Shown in pieces: positions 49,801 to 61,800 of a stretch of DNA of 64,000 bases. The DNA is from Paragorgia papillata (lineage: Eukaryota; Cnidaria; Anthozoa; Scleralcyonacea; Coralliidae): positions 186,001 through 250,000 of the forward strand of contig JAWNZC010000471.1 in assembly GCA_035771165.1 (NCBI GenBank), read 5' to 3'. The notes under the pieces were generated by a model that made no database searches, had not been told where the DNA came from, and worked only from the letters and a program-made list of their open reading frames with translations. The translations under genes were made by a program, and so were the position numbers. Positions within the stretch are counted from its first letter, which is position 1; each line of letters starts with the position of its first letter.

Positions 49801-52800
49801 TCTGTAAAATATCACTGAGCATATCTCCCAAAATTCAATTGATAATATATATTTCCAAATTTTCAAAAGTATAATTCCAATATATACTTGTAAAATTAAC
49901 ATATTCAATGTTCGTTCTTTCAATCAGAACAAGACTTGAGTGTTATTGTTGTGAATGACGCGCAGGTTCTCCGCTGTACTGAAAGCTAGCAGGCGCATAT
50001 TTGTCCGTATCTCGACCATGATACTTTGACCATGATCTAGTGCCGACCCGGGTTAGCCCGCTTTGCCTATATTATTTCTTGTTAATTTTTATCTTGTGTT
50101 TATATGAGAGCCGAGCCAGCCCGCCTAGCCGAGATATCGCTTTGTGAGACCGACATCTCGGTTACCCAGGCTGGTTTTTCCCCATGTAAACACGATTGAC
50201 CGGACTAGCTCGCCTACCCGGGCTGGCACTAAAATCTTCCCACACGCGACAAAATTCGTTTTTATCACCTTTTTTCGACGTATAAACAATTCACAAGTTC
50301 TGCTTGTTCATGTACAGTTCATATTAGGGACTTTAAGATGCTAGGACGACGACGGCGGTTAAAACGCAAGATAAGTTTTGCAATTTAAAGAAGTCACGGT
50401 TAACTAACTATTATATTTGATATTTGAAGTTAGTTTAATGACTTCCAAAACGCCCCAGTATTGCTAAAATGATTGTAGTGTCTGTATTGAAGTCAATCTC
50501 AAGCAACATTTCTCATCTTTTGGCCGTCAACGTCGTCCTGAAAACGTGAAAATGCTCTAAGTGGCGTTGTATAAAGAACGAGGACGGTGTTGAGTTTACT
50601 CTTGGGACTAAAAATTATTCATTCTTTTTGTTTTGCAAAGATAATTCTTTTGTTTAGTGGACGTAGTCGTTGAGGTTGACGTCGTAGATCTTAAAGCCCC
50701 TAGTTAAAACACTTCGTGTCTTACCAGAATTAATAAATTACGCAATTAGCACAATAAGCAAGCTAGCCCTTCTCAGTGAGACTAATATGTAACATCTCTC
50801 GGTTTGAACATATAACACCAACTCTGAGGGGTGTTGGTGGCACAGTGGTTAGTGCACGTGCCTTTCACCTCTGCGAGCCGGGTTCGATTCCTGCACGGTG
50901 CAGTTATCTGATTAAAAAAAAATTCACCTTGGCCGCATGTGAGAAGAGTGCTTCCAGTTTGACTCTACCAAACACCACAGGTTTCCTCCGGGTACTCCGG
51001 TTTCCTCCTGTAGTAACACTGGACCAATGAGGGTGGGCCCTTACTGGACCTCTGAGGATAACAGTTTAGATATAACTGATAGAGCTATCCAGTATAAATA
51101 AGGTTAGTTTAGTTTAGTTTAGTTTATCTACACTGGCTTCCGGTTAAGTTCAGAATAGACTTTAAAGTGCTGTTAATAGTCTTTAAAGCACTCCATGGCT
51201 TGGCACCTGACTATATTACTGAGCTTATAACTATTAAGCCTCTATCATCTTACAGTCTAAGATCAAACTCAGAATTACTATTACAACAAACAAGCCTTAA
51301 GACATTAGTTACTCTTGGTGATTGTTCATTTGGATGTGCAGCACCTGATCTTTGGAATGATTTACCGTCAGAAATCCGACAAGCTGATTCTGTCATTAGT
51401 TTTAAAAGACTCTTAAAGACATACTTATTTAGGAAAGCCTATCATAAGATGTAACTATTATTCTATTTTAGATACTTTTAGATCATTTCTTATGGAAATA
51501 GTTTTAGTTAGTTAGTTTTCTTTTGTATTACTGTTATGCGCATGTGAGCATATTTCAATGAAACTTGCGCATTATAAATTAAAATATTATTATTATGTAA
51601 ACACAATAAAAATAATCTCGGCAAAGCGGGCTAGCTCGGGTACACGCGTAAAAATCTCGCACGTTGTTACAGCATTGTTGCCTGAACAATGCTGTAACAA
51701 CTTGTTGACATATGTGAACAACATTGATAAATGAACAACATTGTTCATCATTGTTTCAACAAGTTGTTACAGCTTGATGAAACAACAACCGTTGTTCACG
51801 CATTTTGGAACAACCGAAGAACGTGTTGATACATCAACCATGTTCAACATTGTTGTTCATCGTTGTTATTTCGTCATGCTGTTACAACATGTTGTATCAT
51901 GTGCGAACAACGTTGTTGGCTATAAAAATGTGCTGTTGGAACAACTTGTTCATGACTGTTGATTTATCCGTGAACAAGTTGTTCGAACAATAAGTGAACA
52001 ACTTGTTGACAATTTGTTCACGGCGAGCAGCACAACATTGTTCACGCCTGTTGACAACCGTGAACAAGTTGTGCGTTTTTACCCCCTAAAATTGGAGAAA
52101 ATGGCTTCAAGCCACTGTCGACAATATCAAACTAGAAGTCACTATGAACAATAGAGTTACAAGACATATATGTTATTTACCGGCTGGGAGCTCCGTATAG
52201 AGAAATATTTCTCTATACGGACCGACCAAAACGGTAAATAACATTTTTTTTTTTATTAATCGTACGATTTATAGTTTACATAATTAGGTAAATTAACATA
52301 ATTGAATTGCGTAATCGAGATGACATACACGTGATATTCAAAAGTCCAAAGTTTATCGTTCGACAGTGAACAACTGCCGACATGCAGTCTGACAGGGAAG
52401 CTTGGAACCTCTTATGTGATAAAAAAACAACAGTCAAAACTTGAAGATCTAGTTACGAAGGGAAGTCAGAATGCAGTCCTAGTGTTTTTAAAGTTTAGTT
52501 GATAAAGATTCTTCGTCGTTCTTCTTCGTCGCTTGCTCGTTTTTGGCAGTTCGCTTGGGAAATCGCTTTCAATACTCGGCTGACTGCATGGAAATTGAAA
52601 GTGGGTCGTTCGAGTTTGAAGACGAAAATGCTTGTAGTAAGCCATTTGTAACTTTTTTCAAAGACATGACACGATGAGGTTGGCATGTGGAAAATATTTT
52701 ACTAAAGGGTAAAGACTTGTAGCGGTTTTGTTGAGTGTAGTTGGACAACAGAAGAATGACAGTTTAGTATCAAAAGGTTTCAGCTTTTCTGTCTTCTCGT

Positions 52801-55800
52801 GGTGTGTTTTTTTTTATACTTCTATGTAGTTTCATTTAGTGATATAGTTTCACAAGTCTATGTATGTTTTGCCTACCGTTTTAAACTGTTTTCATACGTC
52901 ATTGAGCAATAATACTTTAAAACTTTATAAATGTCGCTCGTAAATTTTCCCAGCGTTTCTTTTAAAATTCGCTGTTTTCACATGCAGTTGTCAAAACCCT
53001 TTATGGATAATAAAACTCATTTGCATCCCTGTAGCTCTCTGCTAAATATATTTGTTCTGTGGCAAGCGAAATAGTTATAAAAATCGATCAATTTTAAATG
53101 ACAGAGTGTAAAACTGTTTTGTTTTTGTTTTTAAATCCACAGCGGTCCGTATCGGCGCAGAATAGAAATACAACCAGAAGTCCAACTCGTGTCGGAACCT
53201 TTGAAATTTATGTCCTCGCGCATGTCGCCTCGCGCATCTTGATTCCTCGCCATCCTACGCAATCCTGGCAAGTTCCCCCGGCATTTTGGACCTTCAAAAG
53301 AAGGTTAAAACTGCCGGGGGGGAACTTGCCAGGATTGCGTTTGATGGCGTAGGACATTGCGTAGGATCGCGTCGGATGGCGTAAAATATCGCGCCTGCGC
53401 ATTGAAGAAATGCGGACAAGTTGTCACTCGAGTTGGACTTCTGGTTGTATTTCTATTCTGTGGTGTCGGGGTCCGTATCCTACGATACGGACCGCTCGCT
53501 ATGGCATCAGAGCGCGCGAATCAGATGGATACCGGACCGCAAAAAAATAAGACTTTTATTTAATAATTTTCATTAAGTAATTAGTACAGATGAGGTATCA
53601 TCGGTTTCAAATTATGAAGCTTAACCATCTAATAAAACCATCCCACAAGCGGGATGTTAAACTTGAACACATAAACGTAAAAATCCTATATTCCGGAGGG
53701 TTGTGATTAGGTTTAGGGTTTCCGGGGGGCGTGATTAGGTTTAGGGTTTCCGGGGGGTGGTATGGGGGTGAGGTTTCGTTTAAAAAGGTTGTCCAATCAG
53801 ATGGTGGTTTTAATAGTTGGTTAAGCTTCATAATTTGAAGGAAATGATAGCTCTACAGATGTGTTGGTACGTATGAATAGCTACATACCAGGGAATGCCC
53901 TATCCAACATTTCGCCGTGCCAGTCGCCGCCATCTTACGTAGTGGAACATATGACGCATTGCGGCCTTAAAACTTGTTCCCAATCCTAAAGTTGACTGGC
54001 ATAAGCAATCTTCACGTCAGGACGGTCAGATTATCCGGGGGGGGGAATATTAAGTACTCTGCCGGGGGGGTGGAAAAGCTGTAAAGCAAACAACAGATGC
54101 CGGTTTTCACCAAGTGTTTAACAATAAATACAGTCAAAAGATGGCACGTACACAACACGAGATATTGTTAAGGCATTAAGATTACTATGAAAGGTACAAT
54201 TTAAGACTTGGAATTGAATTCTTCGTAGATTATAGTCTCTTTTTCAGTTTATATTATCGTGAAGTTTCTTCGTTGTCGGCACTGAGGAAAAACAACGAAA
54301 TTTAAAAGTTTCACAGCTTAGTAATAGAAACAAATGCAAGAAATTGGCGTTTTAAACCTTACTGAGTACTTCTTGTGTCATTACATTCGTTTAAATTTTC
54401 TTAAAATAACTCTTTTTGTCTGTTTTCAAAGTGGTCGCGTCATCATACAGCTGGCACGCTAAATTCGGTCCAATATCCTATCCAGTTTTATTGAGATCAG
54501 TGGTATAGACCCTTTTAATAAGTATAGAACACGTAATTTTCACTCTTTAACGTCAATTTCATTTCAATTTTTCTTTTGAATTAACAGCGAAAAAGTCCAT
54601 GAAGATAAAATTTTAGAAAAGGAAGATATATTACAAATCTTCTCAGAAGTTTCCAAATATCCTAAATATGTAAAATCCCCAAACCATGATATAGGCACTA
54701 TAAATTTTCCATAGTTGGTTCTTATCTTACGTCTGATTCACACTTGATTCACAAACAAAAGATAAAACAAAAAGGTATTCGTATGGGGCGAAACAAGCTA
54801 TAAGCACAAGCACATGAAATAAGCACCAGCACAAGCACAAGAGCTGTACAAAAGAGAAAACAAAGGTTCTTTTGTCTCGTGCTTACGCTTGTTTTACCCA
54901 AGGTTCACACAACTATTTTGTTTGTGATTATGCTTAGGGGCTGTTTACATATGAGCCGGGCTAGCCCAGTTAGCTGGGCTCACGCGATTGATTAGGATCT
55001 CACTGTGCATTTGAAACTCGCGTAAACTAAATGTACAAAGAAGAATTGGTTTAGTTTAGATGTAAACGAACCCTAACGTTGATTAAAATCTCTTTTTGTG
55101 GCCGAGGAAAGAATTTCATGACACGAGTCAGCCCGAGCTAGCCCGGCTCATGTAAACAGCCCCTAAAAAGCCTCAAACCTCTGTTTTGGGATATTTCCGA
55201 TATTTCACTAGTACAGACCTCACGCTCGGTCAATAAGGGGGCCTTTACACGAGCCCGGGTTGAAAGCCAACCCGGGTTAGCTCGCCAACCCGGGTCAACC
55301 CGTCTACGAATAAACCCCTGTTAGCGTTTTACACGATAGCCGGGTCAACCCGTCTTGCCGGGTGACCCTTTTCAAGACCCGTGTTGGAGAGGTGCGACGG
55401 TGCGGAACTTTGGTCAATTCCTTCATGTAAACACGGCTTGACTTGACCTGGGCTCGTGTAAAGTGTTGGCAATATCATAATTTGTGTTGAGAAAAGCTGA
55501 CCCGGGTTGAGAAAAGCTGACCCAGGTTGGGAAAAGCTGACCCGGGTTGGGGAAAAAAAGCAGCCAACTCGGGTTCATGTAAACACGAAAAAAGAATAAC
55601 CAGGGATGGCGAACTGACCTGGGCTGGCACTCAACCTGGGCTCGTGTAAAGGCCCCCTAAGTAGTTAATAGAGAGCTTAAGCATACAGGCGTTTTAGAGC
55701 CACGGACGGCGATTGAATTCAATAGCATTTTTCATTCAAAACAATGAGCAATTTAAAATTCCAAGAGCAAAGAGAACGCCGTCGTCGTTCTACACAAGAC

Positions 55801-58800
55801 GTCATTGAGAGCATTTTCACGTTCTTGAGACGACGGGAACTTCTAGAAGCCTGTCATCGTTGTTTTACTACAATGAGACATACTTTTAAAGTAGACTGAA
55901 ACTTGTATTTTAAGGGGGATAATTTCATTACATTACAATATAAAATAAAGGAATAAAGATGAAATTTAAGCTTATAAGCTAACAGTTTAGATATGTGATT
56001 ATTCATAGCCTATGTTTTGGGTAAAAAAAGTATTTTCAAACAATACGCGGTTCCGTAGTTCTGTATTGTATTCCTGTTCTTCCGGTCACCGTCCGTGTCT
56101 CAAAAACGCCTAATATGCTTAAGCTCTCTAATATTTCAACACCGCAGAGTGCTGATGAGTGAGGCATGCGATTGCATTTTTGTGATTGTCTAAAACATTT
56201 ACAACAGCAAGCTCTTATCAACAGCAAGCAATATCTAGAGATATTGGTTAATGGCCAATATATTTTCGTCTTTTAGCCTACAGGATCGATGAAGTCACTT
56301 ATATTTTAGTCAGCTTCTATGGTTAGTGATATCGTGAAATGAATTTATACAAAACATCACAGACACGTTCTGTGGCCCACGCGTCCAGCCGTCTCGTTCG
56401 GGGGAGGTAAGTATACCGGGGCCCGGGAGACGGCTGGAAATCGAGCCTAGCATATGTAGCATGGGGTAACTGGAAACCAAAGTGTTACCAATAGAGGCAA
56501 CATTAACCCGAATAAATAATTTCTTTGTTTATTTTTCTAGTCACTAACGAACCTTGATGAAGTTGCAAACAAAATGAAGTACCGCATACGGTGAGGGATT
56601 AATGCAAATTCATTACTTTATTAAATTCGTTAGGGGAGCACGGGTGGCGTGTGCTGTTAGGGCGTTGCCTCTCACCAAAAAGTTAAGCCCGGTTAGACGG
56701 GGTTAGTACTTGGATGGGTGACTACTTGGGAATGACCCCGTTATCGGGCTTGAACTCATGCGAGTAGAGTTGTAGTTGATCTCTACTGTGCTTCGAGGTT
56801 TTTTCGCCGGGTTCTCAGGTTTTCCTCCCTCCGTAAAATCAACACCTAACATCTTAGCTGTGATCCGTGGTCTGAACTGTGTCGTTGGCGGCTGCTTGGA
56901 GCGCCTTTGATATGCCTCGACACGGCCACGTTGATCTGCGTCCTTCGCAATTCAGCCGCTGGCTGCAAGTAAGGATGATTAGCCACCCAGTCCTTTAAAT
57001 TCAAGGTTTGGGGCGTGTCCTCTTTGACCAGGTCACGCATAGGTCACGGATCTCCAGGTGTAGGAGCGTGTCCACTTTGACTAGGTCACGGATCTCCAGG
57101 TGTAGGAGCGTGTCCACTTTGACTAGGTCACGGATCTCCAGGTGTAGGAGCGTGTCCACTGTGACTAGGTCACGGATCTCTAGGGATATCGGCGTGTCCT
57201 CTGACCAGGTTACGGATCTCTAGTGATATGGGCGTGTCCACTTTGACCAGGTCACGGAGCTCTAGGGCTGAAGGCAGAGGTACGAAGGTCGGCCCAGAAT
57301 GCATTGCGTTTAGTTTTCTTCCCTTGTCGGTATTGTGCTCGGAACGTGACAGTTGATGATCAAATTATAGACGTTTTCGTTGGCGCTGTTTCGATTGAAA
57401 AACTGCGTTTCAAAAGGTAAGATCTTTATATGATATTTTAAAATAAGATATTCTAAAATATGTTTCTCTGGTTTGTTTTGTCGTAGCGTACTGGTTTCGG
57501 CTCAATAATCAATGTTATGTTTATTGCTTTTACGGGTCACTGAACTTGGCCGAAAAGTGGCGAGTGATTATATGTACGTATTTGACGTTATATAGAAGCA
57601 ACAAGAACCCTGATTAGTTTATTATAACAAGCAGGAAATTATCTTCCTGTGGGTATAAAAACATTCCTTGTTGCTCCAGGAACTAAAGAACTTTATACAA
57701 TAATTTGAATAACACGTGCGTTTTTATTGGTCGATAGCCATGATCTATAATAGGGCAGATGCACAGATTACGTCACTGACGTGGTCTGATTTCTCTAAAC
57801 CAATCACGGATCTCACTGCAACATCACGAGCCAATGACGTTGCTTGATTTGTATATAGATCATGGATCACGTCAAATGAAGTGATTTGTCTTTTTCAATG
57901 CCCCGGAAATTCGCCGGGGAAATTTAGTAAGTCTATTAAAACATAATTTTTCTATTTTTTATTGTATAAAACAAATAGATTCCATTTTTTGTTGTCTGTT
58001 CAGTTATAGATGCACAAAGGACGTTGTCTTGTTTTATCTCGCTCTTCCTGATGTCTTCCCTCCATCTCTCTCTGTCTCTCGCTCTCTCTTTCACAGCCTT
58101 ATAGTGTCCAAACATCTTCGTCACCTCCGCGTCCACCTCCGTTCGCCTTCGCCCCCTTTTTTAAAATTAGTGAATAGCGGCAAATCAGGCGAAATAATAA
58201 ACGTCGAAGAACTGCTAGGTTGCAAAATAAATATAAATAAATTCATGTGAGTCTCAAACCAAAGTGTCCTAAACTCCACAAATTACTTCGAAACACTATT
58301 TTTCAAATCATGTTCACTCCTCGAAAGTTCGTAATGAAGTGAAGCATTTTCGGTGCGAAATTGATAATATGGTTCAAGCGCAATGCGTTCTGGGAAGACC
58401 TTTCGTACCTCCTCTGGGCTGAAGGCGTGTCCACTTTGACCAGGTCACAGATTTCCAGGGCAGATGGCGTGTCTTTTTTGACAAGTCGAGGTTCTCCATA
58501 GCTAGGGGCGTGTCCTCGTGACCCAGGTCACGGATCGTCAGGGCTTAGGGCGTAGTAGTAGTACTAGGGAAGTAGATACCCCCCCCCCCCCAACTATAGC
58601 GTATCAAAGGGATGCCGCCTTATTAATAGAGAGCTTAAGCATATTAGGCGTTTTTGAGACACGGACGGTGACCGGAAGAACAGGAATACAATACAGAACT
58701 ACTGAACCGCGTATTCTTTGAAAAGACTTTTTTACCGAAAACAAAGGCTATGAATAATCACATATCTAAACTATTAGCTCATAAGCTTAAATTTCATCTT

Positions 58801-61800
58801 TATATAAAAATACAGATCCTTTATTTTATATTGTAATGTAATGAAATTATCCCCCTTAAAATACATGTTTTCTACTTTAAAAGTATGTCTCATTGTAGTA
58901 AAACAACGATGACAGGCCTCAACATTCTAGAAGTTCCCGTCGTCTCAAGAACGTGAAAATGCCCTCAATGACGTCTTGTGTAGAACGACGACGGCGTTCT
59001 CATTGCTCTTGGAATTTTAAATTGCTCATTATCATTGTTTTGAATGAAAAATGCCATTGAATTAAAACGCCGTCCGTGGCTCTAAAACGTCTGTTGCTTA
59101 AGCTCTCTAATATTTGGCGCGACGAACGCATTGCGAACGAAAAAACCCCAAAATACTAGGGCATGTTTGGGCGAGTTGGTGTCGAACGTAAGAAATTGTG
59201 CGCATGGACAAGGCTATCATATTGAAATATGAAACCTACGCAAGTGTCTAGTTTATACGCGCTTATCTCCAATCGACCTCTGTATTACACCAGAAACCCC
59301 ATTATACTCTTAGGCAAGTTATTTTACAATTCATCCATTCACAGAAGAATTCTCTCCACTACATTTGAGCGTTAAACCTGAATGTACGGCAAATATTATT
59401 TCAATACGGGTCGATAGGAGTTAAGCGCGTATAAACTAGACACTTGCGTAGGTTTCATATTCCAATATGATAGCCTTGTCCATGCGCACAATTTCTTACG
59501 TTCGACACCAACTCGCGCAATCATGCCCTAGTATTTTGTTTTTCCGTTCGCAATGCGTTCGCGACGCGTTCGTCACGCGTCACGCCTGATCGTATGCATG
59601 ACGCACGCGGAATATTAATGAGGCGGCATCCCTTTGGTCCCTGTATGGGGGAGGGGGGGGGGGGTTACCTACTTAGGGATATGGGAGTGTCCACTTTGAC
59701 CCAGGTCAAAGATATCCAGGAATGGGGGCGTGTCCACTTTCCAGGGCAGAGAGCGTGTCGTTTTTGACAAGTCGAGGATCTCCAAAGCTAGGGGCGTGTC
59801 CTCTTTACCCACGTCGCGGATCTCCAGGACTGGGGACGTGTTCCCTTTGACCAGGTCACGGATCTTCAGGGCTTAGGGCGTGTCTATTTTGACCAGTTCA
59901 CGGATGTCCAGAGCTGCGGGGCGTGCCCACCTCGTCTCGGTTAAAAATCTCTTCTTGAGCTCTTGCACGTATTCCCAAGCTGGGTGGCAAATCCATATAA
60001 ACAAAAGGATTACCATTCATCATTATATGGCACGGATTACTTCCGGTAAAATCGCGCGCTGTGATTGGTTGCTGACGGGGCGATATTTCTCCGTAATGCC
60101 CACGGGCATTATGAAAATTGTTAATGGCCTACGATTGGAAACAAACAAAAAAAATCCTAATAAGAAATTTTATTGCCGAAAAACGGCGAAAATAGATGAA
60201 ATAGACGACGATGAACATTATAAAAGTAAATTCTAGTATCCAGACGAGAAAGAAACAGAAGTAAATAACGCTAGTTCGGTGTTTTGACGAAGTTAAAGGA
60301 AGCGAAGACCAAGAATACAAGATTGATTTTGAAATAAAAAGTGCCATATAATAAACTACTTAATAACCTCGACCGTTCGGGCTTTACGGTAAAATATTAA
60401 ACCTCGGTCTTGAGCGTATTAACCTCGCTATCGCTCGGTCAATACAGCAAGACCTCGGTTTAATATTCTACCGTAAAGACCTCACTCTCGGTTATTAAGT
60501 AGTTATTATTTGGTCCACTAAACGTCGGTACTTTGAAGTTGCCACCCAACATATGGCGACTTTGACGTCACCTACAAGAGCCCAATACAATTTTTCACCT
60601 AGGAGTTTAGACAATGAAATACGACAAGTAATCCGTGGACAGACAAACGTGGGTCTTGAAGGAAGACAGGTAGTGTACCTATGAACGATTGAAATCTTAT
60701 TGAAAAAGTCGATTTCATCGGGTAATAGTGTGGTATGAAGTGTCATGAAAACAGCTCCCGTAGGATTTTCATGCTGAAGGTGAATTTTTTCCCCGTTTTT
60801 TAGTTCAAGCTCGTTCCCAGGGCCTTTTTGAAATTGAGAGCTGCCTCCTCCACAGGCCCTATTGCATCATGGACAGGTCACACACGCCGAATCTAGGGCC
60901 TGCAAGATCCTGTAAAAAATTTGGCAAAACTTGGCACGGAATAAATTTGCATAATTAACTACCATTGTTAATAGCCATGGCTATTTCCGAAGATTTTGAA
61001 GGACATTGAAGACTTACGACATACGAATCCTAGCTTTAAAATGAAGGAATTGTTGAAAAAAGCAATTACGGTTGAACTTTGTCAATTTTCGGCCGGAATA
61101 ATCAACGAAAATGCACTTTAGTCTACCCAGAGACTCTATTATACTTTTTCGGTTTCCACAACAACTGAAACTTGAATTACGCTACACTATAGCCTACAAT
61201 TTAACAAAATTAAATCTCATTAACTCTTGGTCAGTTGACAGTCTTCGATAGCTAAATAAACCAAAAAACAATACGAAAAACCTGTTACTTTCCTATTGAC
61301 CGTCGAATTTGCTTTTTTTCGGCAGATATTTTCCCCTTCAATTCCTTTTTGTCGCTAAAAATATTATTGGCAGAAGGTCGGTAATTCTAAAACATATTGG
61401 TTTCTTCATTGTCATGATCTGTAAGAAAGTTTAGACCGAATTTCCTGGTGGGTCACAGTGTTTTATAAAGAACTTGGACGTACGTTTGTCGAACAGCGGC
61501 CGGAAACTTGCAGGCCCTCTCAGAACTATCGCCTCTAGGGCCTAGTCTCGCTGTGCATAATGGGATCAGTCACCATTTTGTTTACAGGATCTGGCAGGCC
61601 CTCTCAACAGCGTGACCTGTCCATGATGCAATAGGGCCTGTGGAGGAGGCAGAATTGGGAGGGCGGGAAAAGGCCCGAGTGTTTGCATCAGGCAGTATCG
61701 TATGTTGGGGGTTGGGACTTGGCCCGCGGAAGTGCCGGGGAAAATCGGCAAATCCCAACCCCAAAATACGGCCAGCTACCCAGACTAAACACAGGGCGGC

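Larger units (their letters stand above)
58570..59674. mobile_element. TIR element with poly-C/poly-G termini, containing two more elements
   Basis: AAGTAGATACCCCC at the left pairs with GGGGTTACCTACTT at the right, then AAAGGGATGCCGCCT with AGGCGGCATCCCTTT. AGGG is on both sides. The elements at 58629-59107 and 59116-59590 lie inside. Confidence 0.75.

Noticed and set aside
56640..56845. A functional 5S rRNA gene
   Set aside because: Only about the 3' half of 5S is similar, the 5' half is replaced, and a SINE tail follows.
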